NCBI GenBank assembly: GCA_003501335.1
Contig: DNPQ01000346.1
Coordinates: 1-17,412 of the forward strand
DNA length: 17,412 nt
Source: Bacillota bacterium
GTDB lineage: Bacteria; Bacillota; UBA4882; UBA8346
Direction of reading: 5' to 3'
Shown here: one piece after another, positions 7,391 to 14,977 of the stretch
Layout: every line of letters starts with the position of its first letter
How positions within the stretch are numbered: position 1 is the first letter of the stretch
Translations under genes and position numbers: made by a program
The notes under the pieces: model-generated
Databases searched by the model: none
The model's input: the letters and a program-made list of their open reading frames with translations, nothing else
Told to the model about the DNA's origin: nothing

Positions 7391-9190
7391 TTAAAAAATT
7401 GAACTGGGAATTTTAACTTGCACCAACGTATATTGGCCTTCTATACTTTCAACTGTCAAACCATATTGAGAACCAAAATGCAAACGAATCCGTTCATTAA
7501 CATTTCTTAAACCAATAGAGACCGTTGTTTCCTCTTGATAAGCAATTTGCAATGAATGCTTTACTTGATTTAATGTTGTTTGATCCATTCCAATACCATT
7601 ATCATAAATCTCAATGATTACGTTCTCTCCTTCCCCCCAACCGGATATTTTAATCATTCCTAAAGTATTTTTTTTATTTTTTATACCGTGATAGATAGAA
7701 TTTTCAACAATAGGCTGCAAGATTAATTTTATAATATAACAATTAAAGATTTCCGGATGAACATTAATCTCAAAATCAAGATTTTCTTGATAACGCATTT
7801 TTTGAATCATTAAATAATTGCGCACGTGTTCCAGCTCTTCCGCTACTGTAATAATTTCTTTTCCCCTACTAATACCGATTCGGAAAAAATTAGTAAGAGC
7901 GCTCACCATTTTACTGGCTTGCCCATTTTCTTTCATATCAATCAAGTGTTTAATCGACCCTAACGTATTATAGAGGAAATGGGGATTAATCTGCGCTTGC
8001 AACGCATTAAGCTCAAATTGACGTTTTTGCTCTTGCTCGGTCTGAATTTTATATAACAAGTCTTGAATTGTTCCCAACATGCCATTTAAAGCTTTGGCCA
8101 ACACGCCAATCTCATTATTTTCTCTATGGTTGAACTGGATGTTATAATCACCGTTTTCAAAACGCCGGACCTGTTTTACCAGAGCGTTCAGGGATATCAC
8201 CAAACCATTGGCAATTATTACTGTGGCAAGCGTGGCCAAACATACCACTAAAAGGACAATCACCCAAACAGTTTTTTTGATCTTGCCAACTTCTGCCAAT
8301 AAATCCCTTTCTGGGACAACAACAGCAACCGACCATCGGTTTATCTTGATCTGAAAAAAAACGAGCAGCAATTTGCGACCCATCCGGCTTTTGATATTCA
8401 TGATCCCCTGGGTTGGATGATGACGGAATAAATTCCGCCAAATGCTGTTCGTCACACCATACCGAGGAGGAACTTTGTCAGAAAAAAGCTGGCCGTCAGG
8501 ACTTGACAGTACCAGATAACTATTATTATCAAGACTACCATTGGTAAGCAGTTCCTTAAAATAATCACTTTTAAGATTGATAAGAAGAATTCCTTTGGTA
8601 GTTGTCCTAGGAGAATCGAGGACTTTAAAAATCGTGATCACATGACGTTGACGAACTGTAGAAAAAACCTGATCCGGATGATCGTTAAGCCAATAATAAC
8701 CTTTCGGAGAGCCCTGATACTTACTTAACCATTCTTCCAAATGAATACCAACCCGGTTAGGCGCTTCATCGAAAATTTGCAACTCCCTGCCATTCACTTG
8801 AAAATAAATCGAATCAACCATCGGGTAATAACGCTGATAAGTTTGATTCAATTGATTATAAAAATCAATTACATCATGAAGCCTTTGGAACCTTTCCGAA
8901 GATGGATAATCGTTTAATAAAAGTCTTTGAAAAGACGGTTCATTTTCAAGTATCACAAGTTGTTCAAAGATAGCCGCTAAGCGGTCATTAACAAATGTCC
9001 CAGTTTGATAAACCGTTCCTTTCAACAAATCATCTGCATTTTTTTTAATCTGTTTTATGGCATAAAAATAGGAAAAAAAGCCGGTCATGGCGACAGAAAG
9101 AACTATCACCGGCATAATGAATAATAATAATTTCACTTTCAAAGGTTTATCAATTATGTTCTTACTAAACTTTTGCAATAATCTCACCAT
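7391..9190 (-). CDS. YesM-like sensor histidine kinase
   Basis: Membrane sensor kinase of the HPK7/YesM (LytS-like His_kinase) class, 599 residues, typical length. Transmembrane segment 1 is about residues 19-42 and segment 2 about 307-333, enclosing a roughly 260-residue extracytoplasmic sensor (Cache-like by position, not by motif). A HAMP domain follows (about 330-385: ENGDYNIQFNHRENNEIGVL). The kinase core has the phosphoacceptor H404 in QINPHFLYNTL, N-box N497 in LQPIVENSIYHG, G1 box D530-NGIGM and the GLRNVNERI segment. Start ATG 9190 has GGGAG well spaced. It presumably senses an extracellular sugar or the state of the solute-binding protein, as proposed for YesMN-type systems near CUT1 transporters; the ligand is unknown. 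Confidence 0.95.
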   Translation of the reverse strand: MVRLLQKFSKNIIDKPLKVKLLLFIMPVIVLSVAMTGFFSYFYAIKQIKKNADDLLKGTVYQTGTFVNDRLAAIFEQLVILENEPSFQRLLLNDYPSSERFQRLHDVIDFYNQLNQTYQRYYPMVDSIYFQVNGRELQIFDEAPNRVGIHLEEWLSKYQGSPKGYYWLNDHPDQVFSTVRQRHVITIFKVLDSPRTTTKGILLINLKSDYFKELLTNGSLDNNSYLVLSSPDGQLFSDKVPPRYGVTNSIWRNLFRHHPTQGIMNIKSRMGRKLLLVFFQIKINRWSVAVVVPERDLLAEVGKIKKTVWVIVLLVVCLATLATVIIANGLVISLNALVKQVRRFENGDYNIQFNHRENNEIGVLAKALNGMLGTIQDLLYKIQTEQEQKRQFELNALQAQINPHFLYNTLGSIKHLIDMKENGQASKMVSALTNFFRIGISRGKEIITVAEELEHVRNYLMIQKMRYQENLDFEINVHPEIFNCYIIKLILQPIVENSIYHGIKNKKNTLGMIKISGWGEGENVIIEIYDNGIGMDQTTLNQVKHSLQIAYQEETTVSIGLRNVNERIRLHFGSQYGLTVESIEGQYTLVQVKIPSSIF

Positions 9191-9205
9191 AACTTTCTCC
9201 CATTT

Positions 9206-9256
9206 TTATTGCAAAAACATATTGATTGATAATAACCCCGTTATTGGATTGTTCAT
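9206..9256 (-). CDS. Possible 16-codon leader ORF before the kinase
   Basis: ATG 9256 to TAA 9206 encodes a 16-residue hydrophobic peptide (MNNPITGLLS...). GGGAG (9263-9267) lies six bases before the start. The string AATGGGAGAAA precedes both this ORF and the kinase ATG, so the kinase ribosome binding site looks duplicated. The ORF ends 15 bases before the kinase start. Inside it is a small hairpin AATAAC/GTTATT (9231-9245). It could be a leader peptide for translational coupling, or chance. Confidence 0.25.
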   Translation of the reverse strand: MNNPITGLLSINMFLQ

Positions 9257-9277
9257 TAATTTCTCCCATTATTTCAC

Positions 9278-9306
9278 ATTATAATCTAATTTTTGCTTTG
9301 TATCTC
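9278..9306 (-). promoter_or_regulatory. Possible promoter of the two-component genes
   Basis: A perfect TATAAT on the minus strand at 9278-9283, between the GH115-like stop and the kinase. No good -35 box lies at the right distance (GAGATA at 9301-9306 with a 17-base spacer). It may need an activator or may not be used. It would give a leader of about 80 bases containing the 16-codon ORF. Confidence 0.28.
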
Positions 9307-9325
9307 ACTCTATGTAAATATAATA

Positions 9326-10858
9326 CTAAAACGTAAAAATATCCTCTTCAGGAATAGGATGATGCATCCGCGATTTTTCAGGGATATACCATTCCTTAAA
9401 GAAAATTAAGTTGGATCCTCTTTCCGCCAAAGAACGAAATGCCTTTAATGCTATTTTAGCATCATTCTTTTCACGCCTCTCTTCCAACACTTCAAAGAGA
9501 ACCAAAGTAAATGACATCTGTTCCTTGAGTAACTCCAACGGAAAGGTAAACTGATCGTTCCAAGCCGGCCTTGCGCTGTCTTGAATAAGGAGTTCTATGG
9601 CCTGTGATTCTTTATACAATCTTTCAATTTCCATTTTTAAAGCCATTGCCTTGTTTATGTTGTAAGGCAAAACTTCATTATGAGTTCCGTTAATTCTACG
9701 GATTAGCCTATAAACCACTTGGATCATAGTCGCTGTAAATCCTCGATCCAGGTCTTCATGCGGATCAAGACAAGCCGGGCAAACAGCCAACGCCCGGTGC
9801 GCCTCGGCAATATTTTCTATCAATAAGTCAATCCGGTATGCCAGCTTTTCGTCATCAACCCCAAATAAACGCCTTGTCCAGTTCTGTATAAAGGTCTTAC
9901 GGCAAAACTCCGTTCCATCATGGACCATCTGCATCACGGCTTCCAGGTTCAATATGAAATTTTTAAAGCTCTGCCCGTTCACAAGTACATAATCGGTTGC
10001 CCCACATGCATACGCTGCTTCCACAGCTTCTCTGAGCGGTTCTAGATGCGGATCCTGTACCGTGTGATTCAACCAAAAACCCGCATGGAGATATATGCCC
10101 CATTTATGCGGTCCTTTTCCCATATCAGGCAGCGAAGGAAACTTCCCAAATCCATTATCCGCAGCCATCAAAAGCCATTTCTCGCTGACCTTGAAGCTCC
10201 CATTTCGCCACAGTTCATATCCTTCGGCATATAAATCACATACAAACCTCGCATCCGGTTTTTTTTCCAATATTATTTCTTCCGCTGTTGCAAAAACTTC
10301 GGTCATGATTACCCCCACACCTTTTGCAGAACAATCATCACAGGTACATTTATACTTAGAATCATACACCGGAGAGCGAGGACGGAGAAGAAACAAATCT
10401 CCTTTTCCAAGCGCCGAAGCCATGTAAGATTTCCATTTTTCCTTCCATTTATGCGCATACTTATGCCAACATTCATCCGACTCCTCAATCGGGTCAAATC
10501 CCCAGGCCAGATACATGGGAATCTGGACCAGCAATTCCTCCTCGTGGATGATATCAATTAGCTTTTCAATATGATGAATATCCCCCACATAATTCCAATA
10601 TTTCTTATATGAAGCCCATCTGTAAAACTCCGCTCTGCCCAGCTGGTCATGGATATCAATGGCGTTATACCCCATTGCCTTTATAGATTTGAGCAACTGG
10701 CGATATACATTATAATCAATCTTCCCATCCTTGCCATGAAAATTGATTAATTCATCGCTGTCATTATCAAAATAACACCGAATCGGAAAATGTTTAAAAT
10801 GAACTAGGTCGGGCTCCCGTACTTCATGACCCGTCCAATAGGAAAGATACGAGGTCAT
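9326..10858 (-). CDS. GH115-like glycoside hydrolase, short form
   Basis: Predicted cytoplasmic TIM-barrel carbohydrate enzyme of 510 residues. The best resemblance I can recall is to the catalytic barrel of family GH115 (xylan alpha-1,2-glucuronidases). ADNGFGKFPSLPDMGKGPHKWGIYLHAGFW (residues about 233-262) matches in outline the GH115 segment DDNWGNIRKLP...GGYGMYYHFDYV. YACGATDYVLVNGQSFKNFILNLEAV (about 283-308) matches the following YGVDRIWIVNVGDLKP region. A CxCxxC cluster (C171, C173, C176) recalls the CxC..C segment of DUF4838 and GH67-like proteins. GH115 enzymes are usually 800-1000 residues, so N- and C-terminal domains are missing. ATG 10858 is chosen over an upstream in-frame TTG at 10945 because AGGAGG lies six bases before it, while the TTG has none. 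Activity is unproven; the gene sits between the transporter and its regulators. Confidence 0.6.
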   Translation of the reverse strand: MTSYLSYWTGHEVREPDLVHFKHFPIRCYFDNDSDELINFHGKDGKIDYNVYRQLLKSIKAMGYNAIDIHDQLGRAEFYRWASYKKYWNYVGDIHHIEKLIDIIHEEELLVQIPMYLAWGFDPIEESDECWHKYAHKWKEKWKSYMASALGKGDLFLLRPRSPVYDSKYKCTCDDCSAKGVGVIMTEVFATAEEIILEKKPDARFVCDLYAEGYELWRNGSFKVSEKWLLMAADNGFGKFPSLPDMGKGPHKWGIYLHAGFWLNHTVQDPHLEPLREAVEAAYACGATDYVLVNGQSFKNFILNLEAVMQMVHDGTEFCRKTFIQNWTRRLFGVDDEKLAYRIDLLIENIAEAHRALAVCPACLDPHEDLDRGFTATMIQVVYRLIRRINGTHNEVLPYNINKAMALKMEIERLYKESQAIELLIQDSARPAWNDQFTFPLELLKEQMSFTLVLFEVLEERREKNDAKIALKAFRSLAERGSNLIFFKEWYIPEKSRMHHPIPEEDIFTF

Positions 10859-10864
10859 CGGCTT

Positions 10865-10870
10865 CCTCCT
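10865..10870 (-). promoter_or_regulatory. Ribosome binding site fixing the GH115-like start
   Basis: AGGAGG on the minus strand, six bases before ATG 10858. It rules out the longer reading from TTG 10945, whose extra 29 residues would also be encoded across the palindrome at 10877-10896 and the end of the terminator. Confidence 0.85.
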
Positions 10871-10876
10871 TCTAGG

Positions 10877-10896
10877 TTGAAAAGTTGACTTTTCAA
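10877..10896. repeat. 20-bp palindrome in front of the GH115-like gene
   Basis: TTGAAAAGT (10877-10885) and ACTTTTCAA (10888-10896) are perfect inverted repeats around two bases. The right end is seven bases from the AGGAGG ribosome binding site. It may be an operator for a dimeric repressor or a small leader hairpin. It lacks the central CG of a cre site. Confidence 0.65.
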
Positions 10897-10920
10897 TCGG
10901 AATATCCAAAAGAAATTCAT

Positions 10921-10967
10921 TAAAATAAACCGAGACCCTTCTCAAAATTAAGAAAGGTTCGGTTTAT
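10921..10967 (-). terminator. Intrinsic terminator after the solute-binding gene
   Basis: On the minus strand ATAAACCGA (10959-10967 reversed) pairs with TCGGTTTAT (10925-10933), with further imperfect pairing inside (ACC/GGT, TTTC/GAGAA). The stem runs into TTTTAAT. It lies about 20 bases after the solute-binding protein stop and before the GH115-like gene. It is probably a partial terminator that lowers expression of the downstream hydrolase and regulator genes relative to the transporter. Confidence 0.65.
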
Positions 10968-10988
10968 CGTCGGAATCCTTGAAAAAAA

Positions 10989-12278
10989 TTATTTTACACT
11001 TGCATCATAATCAGTTTTGGCTTTTTCCATCATTTTAGCCCATTTGTCCAACATTTCTTTAGGGGTCATTTGTTTCATCATAACCATTTGCACCATCGGA
11101 TCAACTTCTTTTTCTAAAATACTCTTCCACTGCGGTAAATAATAAGGAGTTTTATAATATTTGGTTTGTGGTGAAGCCAGCAGTTCCTGGCCAGTCTTAA
11201 TCCATGGACGTTCCTTAACCCAACCGGCTTGAGTATCTCTGGAATCCAATGGAATATCGCCAACGACTTTTGCATAACTCGAACTGGCTTCTTTGGTCAC
11301 GATAAAAGAAACAAATTTCCAGGCAGCCTGTTTGTGTTTACTCGATTTATGAATGGAGTAACCCGGTGAAAAAAGCGCATTATGAACCCGATAACCTTTG
11401 ACACTCAATGGTAAATTAACAGCCATAAATTTGGAGAAATCATTATTAAACGCTTGAGCATGAGAGCTTGCCGAACCAAGATTATGATAAACCATTGCGC
11501 ATTTACCGGATTGGAAACCAGCTGCGAGTTGAGCCCATCCTTTAGTAAGATCGTCTTCAGGAGTGTACTGCTTATATAATCCCAAATATTTCTCAACAAA
11601 TTTTACATGCAATGGATTATTTACCGTACATTTCCCGTTGGAAGTAAAATAATCAGTAATTCCCGAATACGAGTACATAAGCTGTTCGATGGTTTCACCA
11701 CTTGCCGCTCCGCCACGAATCGACCAGCCATATCTTCCTTTGGACTTATCGGTTAATTTAGGAATATCTTCAAAAAGTTCATCCCAGGTCTTAAATACTT
11801 TTAAATGGGCTTGTTTAAACCAATCCGGTCGGATCCATATCACACGGACATTCGTTGAGGAAGGCATGCCATACAATTTATGTTCCTTAGCATCCTCCGC
11901 ACGGACCGAATCAAAAGCAGTTTCCGGGAAATATTTTTTATCTTTCCAATGTTCGACATATTTGTCGAGTGGCTCGTAAACACCACGCGCTATATAATCC
12001 GCATAACATTGGGCTGAAACATCTGGTTCCATACCAGCGGCAATCGCTACATCCAGTTTTTGTTTATAAGCGCTATAGTCACCGGGGACTCCTAAAAAAT
12101 CCACTTTGATATCAGGGTTTTTCTTTTCAAATGAAGCAATAATTTCTTTCCATGCTTGGGTTCTTTCAGGGGTTATCGCACCCATCCAGAAAGTGACGGT
12201 TTCTTTTTTACCAGGACTTGCCAAACAAACTGAAGAAATCATTACAAAAATGAGGCATAACCAAATTAATTTTTTCAT
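10989..12278 (-). CDS. CUT1 sugar ABC transporter, solute-binding protein
   Basis: Extracytoplasmic sugar-binding protein of the family-1 (MalE/UgpB/YesO-like) type, 429 residues. It captures an oligosaccharide for the two permeases encoded just upstream. ATG 12278 is preferred over an upstream start at 12329 because AGGAGG is correctly spaced and the protein then begins with MKKLIWLCLIFVMISSVCLA, a clear export signal. The only cysteine near the cleavage site is preceded by valine (SSVC), a poor lipobox, so signal peptidase I cleavage after CLA is as likely as lipidation. The mature protein opens with VTFWMGAITPERTQAWKEIIASFEKKNPDIKVDF, the family N-lobe signature. AAWKFVSFIVTKEASSSYAK is a C-lobe block. 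The ligand cannot be predicted; tryptophan- and tyrosine-rich stretches fit sugar binding. Confidence 0.94.
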   Translation of the reverse strand: MKKLIWLCLIFVMISSVCLASPGKKETVTFWMGAITPERTQAWKEIIASFEKKNPDIKVDFLGVPGDYSAYKQKLDVAIAAGMEPDVSAQCYADYIARGVYEPLDKYVEHWKDKKYFPETAFDSVRAEDAKEHKLYGMPSSTNVRVIWIRPDWFKQAHLKVFKTWDELFEDIPKLTDKSKGRYGWSIRGGAASGETIEQLMYSYSGITDYFTSNGKCTVNNPLHVKFVEKYLGLYKQYTPEDDLTKGWAQLAAGFQSGKCAMVYHNLGSASSHAQAFNNDFSKFMAVNLPLSVKGYRVHNALFSPGYSIHKSSKHKQAAWKFVSFIVTKEASSSYAKVVGDIPLDSRDTQAGWVKERPWIKTGQELLASPQTKYYKTPYYLPQWKSILEKEVDPMVQMVMMKQMTPKEMLDKWAKMMEKAKTDYDASVK

Positions 12279-12336
12279 TCTTAACTCCTCCTGCTTTTTA
12301 TTTGCAAACCGGATAACCGGATAATGCACAATGAAA

Positions 12337-13173
12337 TCAACCCTTTACCGAGCCGCCCAATCCCTCTACTAAGTACTTTTGAATATAAGCAAATAAAACA
12401 ATCGGCGGAATCAAGGCAATAATACTTCCGGCTGCCAAAGCGCCGTAGTCAACACTATACTCGCCGATGAGAAATTTAAGCCCAACCGGCACCGTAAATT
12501 TATCCATGGAAGTCATAAACGAGAATGCAGCTAAAAACTCATTCCAGCAACCAATAAAGGCGAATGCGGCCGTTGCAACGATACCAGGCAAAGCAACCGG
12601 AAAAATAATGGAAAAAATTACTTTCATACGGGTAGCTCCATCAACCATCGCCGCTTCGTCCATCTCAACGGGTATCTTACTGATAAAAGCTTTCATCAGT
12701 AACGTGTTAAACGGAATATGGGTTACCGAATATAGTAAAATCAGCGACATACGGTTATTGATTAAACCAACCGTTTTAAAAATAAGAAATAACGGTACTA
12801 GCAAGATGATCATTGGCAGAAGTTGAGTCGCTATTAATGTAAAAGTAAAAACTTTGCTTCCTTTAAACTTAAATCTGTCGAGCGCATACCCGTTAAAGAC
12901 CGAAAAAAGCAAGATGAATACGGTTGAGACAACCGACAGGAATAAACTGTTATAAAAAAATAGTGAGAAATTGTTCCTGGTCCAAACCCGAATATAATTT
13001 TGAAAAGTAATCGGGTTGGGAATATATTTAATTGTGCTGGTAATAATATCTACTTGCGGTTTCAAAGAAGTGGATAACGCCCACAAAAAAGGGAGCAAAA
13101 CAAAGAGCATCAAGATTATTAATGGAGCATAAAAGAATACTGTCCGGGAAACAAATCGGCTAAGCTTGTTCAT
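12337..13173 (-). CDS. CUT1 sugar ABC permease (MalG/YesQ-like)
   Basis: Inner-membrane permease subunit, 278 residues, about six transmembrane helices beginning at residues 12-33. The EAA loop that docks the ATPase is present (E173-A-A-...-G179-...-P192: EAAMVDGATRMKVIFSIIFP). TSLKP near residue 37 is typical of MalG-type subunits. ATG 13173 has GGGAGG seven bases upstream and overlaps the preceding permease gene by 14 bases, so the two are translationally coupled. It forms a heterodimer with the product of 13160-14047. No ATP-binding subunit is encoded in the window. As for many Bacillota CUT1 importers, a shared MsmX/UgpC-type ATPase elsewhere is expected. Confidence 0.95.
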   Translation of the reverse strand: MNKLSRFVSRTVFFYAPLIILMLFVLLPFLWALSTSLKPQVDIITSTIKYIPNPITFQNYIRVWTRNNFSLFFYNSLFLSVVSTVFILLFSVFNGYALDRFKFKGSKVFTFTLIATQLLPMIILLVPLFLIFKTVGLINNRMSLILLYSVTHIPFNTLLMKAFISKIPVEMDEAAMVDGATRMKVIFSIIFPVALPGIVATAAFAFIGCWNEFLAAFSFMTSMDKFTVPVGLKFLIGEYSVDYGALAAGSIIALIPPIVLFAYIQKYLVEGLGGSVKG

Positions 13174-14047
13174 CGATAGACCCTCCCTTGGTAATGCGCA
13201 AGTAAATCATAGCAAATCCTAATAAAAAGACGAATGTAAAAGCTGCTAGAGTTGAACCATATCCATAATTTCCTCCAACGATTGCAGTCTGCATTAAGTA
13301 AATCGGTAAAGTCATGGTCATACGGGCCGGACCACCACCTGTTAACGTGAAGATCATATCGACCGAATTAAATTCCCAAATCGCCCGCAGCAAAGTAGAA
13401 AAAACGATCGATTCCATCAATAAAGGAAGCATGATATAAAAGAATCGTTGAGTTTTGTTGCAACCATCAATATCCGAAGCTTCATATAAGTCTGCCGGAA
13501 CAGATTGCAACGCGGCTAAGATGGTAATTGCAAAAAAAGGAATACCACGCCACAGTTCAGCAATAATAATCGATGGAAAAACCAGCTTCGGGTTAGCCAG
13601 CCAAGCCACATTATCGCGGATCAATAAAAGCCTTTTTAAAATATCATTAATCACCCCAATACTTTGATCAAACAGTAACAGCCATAACATGGAAGTCAAC
13701 ACCCCAGATACGGCCCAGGGAACAAAAGTAACGGCCCGGGCCGCTCCTTTGCCCTTAAAATGTTTATTCAAAAGCAAAGCAGCAATAATTCCGATCACCA
13801 ATTGCAAAACGATCTCAAAAAACACCCATTTAAAGGTTACTTGTAACGATCTGAAAAACACACCATCTTGAAACATCTGTTCAAAATTTTGAATTCCGAT
13901 AAACTTACCGGCTTCTGAAAAATTCGCTAATGAATAAGTCCGCAAACTCAAATTAAAAACCTGTGCTATCGGAAGGAGCATCAGCACGGCTATTAAAATT
14001 ACTGTCGGAGCTATCAAAAAGTAGGGAAACCATCTTTCATTACGCAT
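13160..14047 (-). CDS. CUT1 sugar ABC permease (MalF/UgpA/YesP-like)
   Basis: Inner-membrane permease subunit of 295 residues and about six transmembrane helices; the first is about residues 8-31 (YFLIAPTVILIAVLMLLPIA). The ATPase-docking EAA loop reads E189-A-S-DIDGCNKTQRFFYIMLP, with serine as the third residue, a common variant. FTLTGGGP near residue 235 is a strong marker of MalF/UgpA-type subunits. ATG 14047 has GAGG seven bases upstream. It is the first gene of the locus on the minus strand and is followed, overlapping, by the second permease and then the solute-binding protein. Upstream lies the long repeat-rich gap, so its promoter should be the operon promoter. Confidence 0.95.
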   Translation of the reverse strand: MRNERWFPYFLIAPTVILIAVLMLLPIAQVFNLSLRTYSLANFSEAGKFIGIQNFEQMFQDGVFFRSLQVTFKWVFFEIVLQLVIGIIAALLLNKHFKGKGAARAVTFVPWAVSGVLTSMLWLLLFDQSIGVINDILKRLLLIRDNVAWLANPKLVFPSIIIAELWRGIPFFAITILAALQSVPADLYEASDIDGCNKTQRFFYIMLPLLMESIVFSTLLRAIWEFNSVDMIFTLTGGGPARMTMTLPIYLMQTAIVGGNYGYGSTLAAFTFVFLLGFAMIYLRITKGGSIDEQA

Positions 14048-14087
14048 GCCATTTCCTCATTTCAATTAATTTCTTTTTATCCTTCTA

Positions 14088-14116
14088 AGTATAAATTCAC
14101 AGGGCATCGATTTAAA
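14088..14116 (-). promoter_or_regulatory. Possible promoter of the transporter operon
   Basis: On the minus strand TTTAAA (14111-14116) and TATACT (14088-14093) are spaced by 17 bases, about 40 bases before the first permease ATG. The -35 is weak (four of six), as expected for a promoter needing an activator such as the YesN-like regulator. Two GACAA strings 25 bases apart lie further upstream (minus strand, at 14209-14213 and 14184-14188). I cannot assign them as binding sites. Confidence 0.35.
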
Positions 14117-14266
14117 TAAGGTATTTTACGATGTTTGTTTGCTATCTTAAAATATTATTAAGAGATTGTTGCAGTAACTTAACTTGTCCAGAATTTTAAT
14201 GTTACAAATTGTCTAAGATTTGATGGAATAGTGGACCAAATTTAGCCCCCAAAATTTTCGTTGTCA

Positions 14267-14287
14267 CGTCTAGTTTTAAACTAGACG
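14267..14287. repeat. 21-bp perfect palindrome
   Basis: CGTCTAGTTT and AAACTAGACG are perfect inverted arms around one central T. It stands alone in non-coding sequence about 220 bases upstream of the transporter operon. No T-run follows on either strand. It could be a protein-binding site or a repeat relic. Confidence 0.7.
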
Positions 14288-14418
14288 CGCTAGCCGGGGT
14301 AGACTCTGCAACATTCCCCTGTTCTAATATTCTAGACCACAAAGGCAGCACTATCCAATGATTAACACGAAAACCCCGGGCGCCTTAAAAAAAATTTTAT
14401 ACCCTTTTTTATTTTTAT

Positions 14419-14501
14419 GCCCACTTGCCCAACATAACCAGCATAAAACGTTTCTACCAGGTATTTTAAAAAATCATGTTGGGTATGTGGCTCATGTGGG
14501 C
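14419..14501. repeat. Inverted-repeat unit, copy A
   Basis: Nested inverted arms GCCCAC (14419-14424)/GTGGGC (14496-14501) and CCCAACAT (14428-14435)/ATGTTGGG (14476-14483). Between them is a segment CATAAAACGTTTCTACCAGG...TTTTAAA (14442-14470) that recurs in copy B with a few changes. A GATT-rich tail follows. It looks like an intergenic repeat element rather than a gene. Confidence 0.6.
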
Positions 14502-14522
14502 TAAAAAACAAAAAACCGACCA

Positions 14523-14889
14523 GGATTTACAGGATTAAGCGTCTTTGCAAAAGACGACCTTTTTCAAAGACGCCGGATTAGACGGATTAAACCTTTCAAA
14601 AGATTAACCGGGATTTACAGACTCACCGTTTTTTTAAAGACGCCCTTTTCATTTTTTACGCTCTCATCCCCCTCATGGCCCTCATAAACATTTCTAGCAG
14701 GGATTTTAAATTTTTTCCCACAAACAGAGATCCTAGAAATATGCCATTTAGCTGCTGAAAAAAATCAATGAGGGGGAGGAGGGGCAAAAAAGCCAAAAAG
14801 TGAAACGTTCAACCAAGATTTTTGACCAAGATTCTCAGGATTAAATTTCGACCGACCATTTTCGAGCAACTGATTAGGCGGATTAAACC
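14523..14889. repeat. Interspersed GATT motifs with 9-base spacing
   Basis: Pairs of GATT separated by exactly nine bases occur at 14524/14533, 14576/14585, 14830/14839 and 14872/14881; one further pair at 14602/14612 is ten apart. The usual form is GGATT-xxx(A/C)-GGATTAA. TTTxAAAGACG strings recur at about 14550, 14565 and 14634, the first forming the hairpin CGTCTTT/AAAGACG (14540-14556). The block is interrupted by copy B of the inverted repeat. It reads as a decayed, non-coding repeat family. Confidence 0.6.
14668..14776. repeat. Inverted-repeat unit, copy B
   Basis: Arms CCCCCTCAT (14668-14676) and ATGAGGGGG (14768-14776) are perfect inverted repeats. A second nested pair is ATTTCTAG (14690-14697)/CTAGAAAT (14733-14740). 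The segment CATAAACATTTCTAGCAGGG...TTTTAAA (about 14683-14710) aligns with copy A, so the two units share an origin while their outer arms have diverged. Confidence 0.6.
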
Positions 14890-14895
14890 TTCAAC

Positions 14896-14952
14896 TCATT
14901 CTGCTGCCTGACTTTCGCGCAAGTAGACACGACCTTCTCTTGCTTTTAGCAT
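14896..14952 (-). CDS. Very short ORF with a strong ribosome binding site
   Basis: ATG 14952 to TGA 14896 encodes 18 residues (MLKAREGRVYLRESQAAE). GAGGAGG lies at 14959-14965, six bases before the start. An 8-bp hairpin (14978-14998) lies just upstream. It is too short to recognise. It could be the intact start of a gene whose remainder was lost to repeat insertion, a leader peptide, or chance. Confidence 0.25.
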   Translation of the reverse strand: MLKAREGRVYLRESQAAE

Positions 14953-14977
14953 GTCCAGCCTCCTCATCGTTGGCCCC

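Noticed and set aside
8157..8441. 94-codon ORF in another frame inside the sensor kinase
   Set aside because: Alternative-frame shadow of the transmembrane and HAMP region of the kinase.
10859..10945. 29-residue N-terminal extension of the GH115-like protein from TTG 10945
   Set aside because: No ribosome binding site precedes it. It would be encoded across the palindrome and into the terminator, while ATG 10858 has AGGAGG at ideal spacing.
14101..14220. Direct repeats as binding sites of the YesN-like regulator upstream of the permeases
   Set aside because: GACAA strings 25 bases apart are too short and too common in AT-rich DNA to support a site.
14400..14900. Insertion sequence
   Set aside because: There is no transposase frame, and the inverted arms enclose only about 80-110 bases with no visible target duplication.
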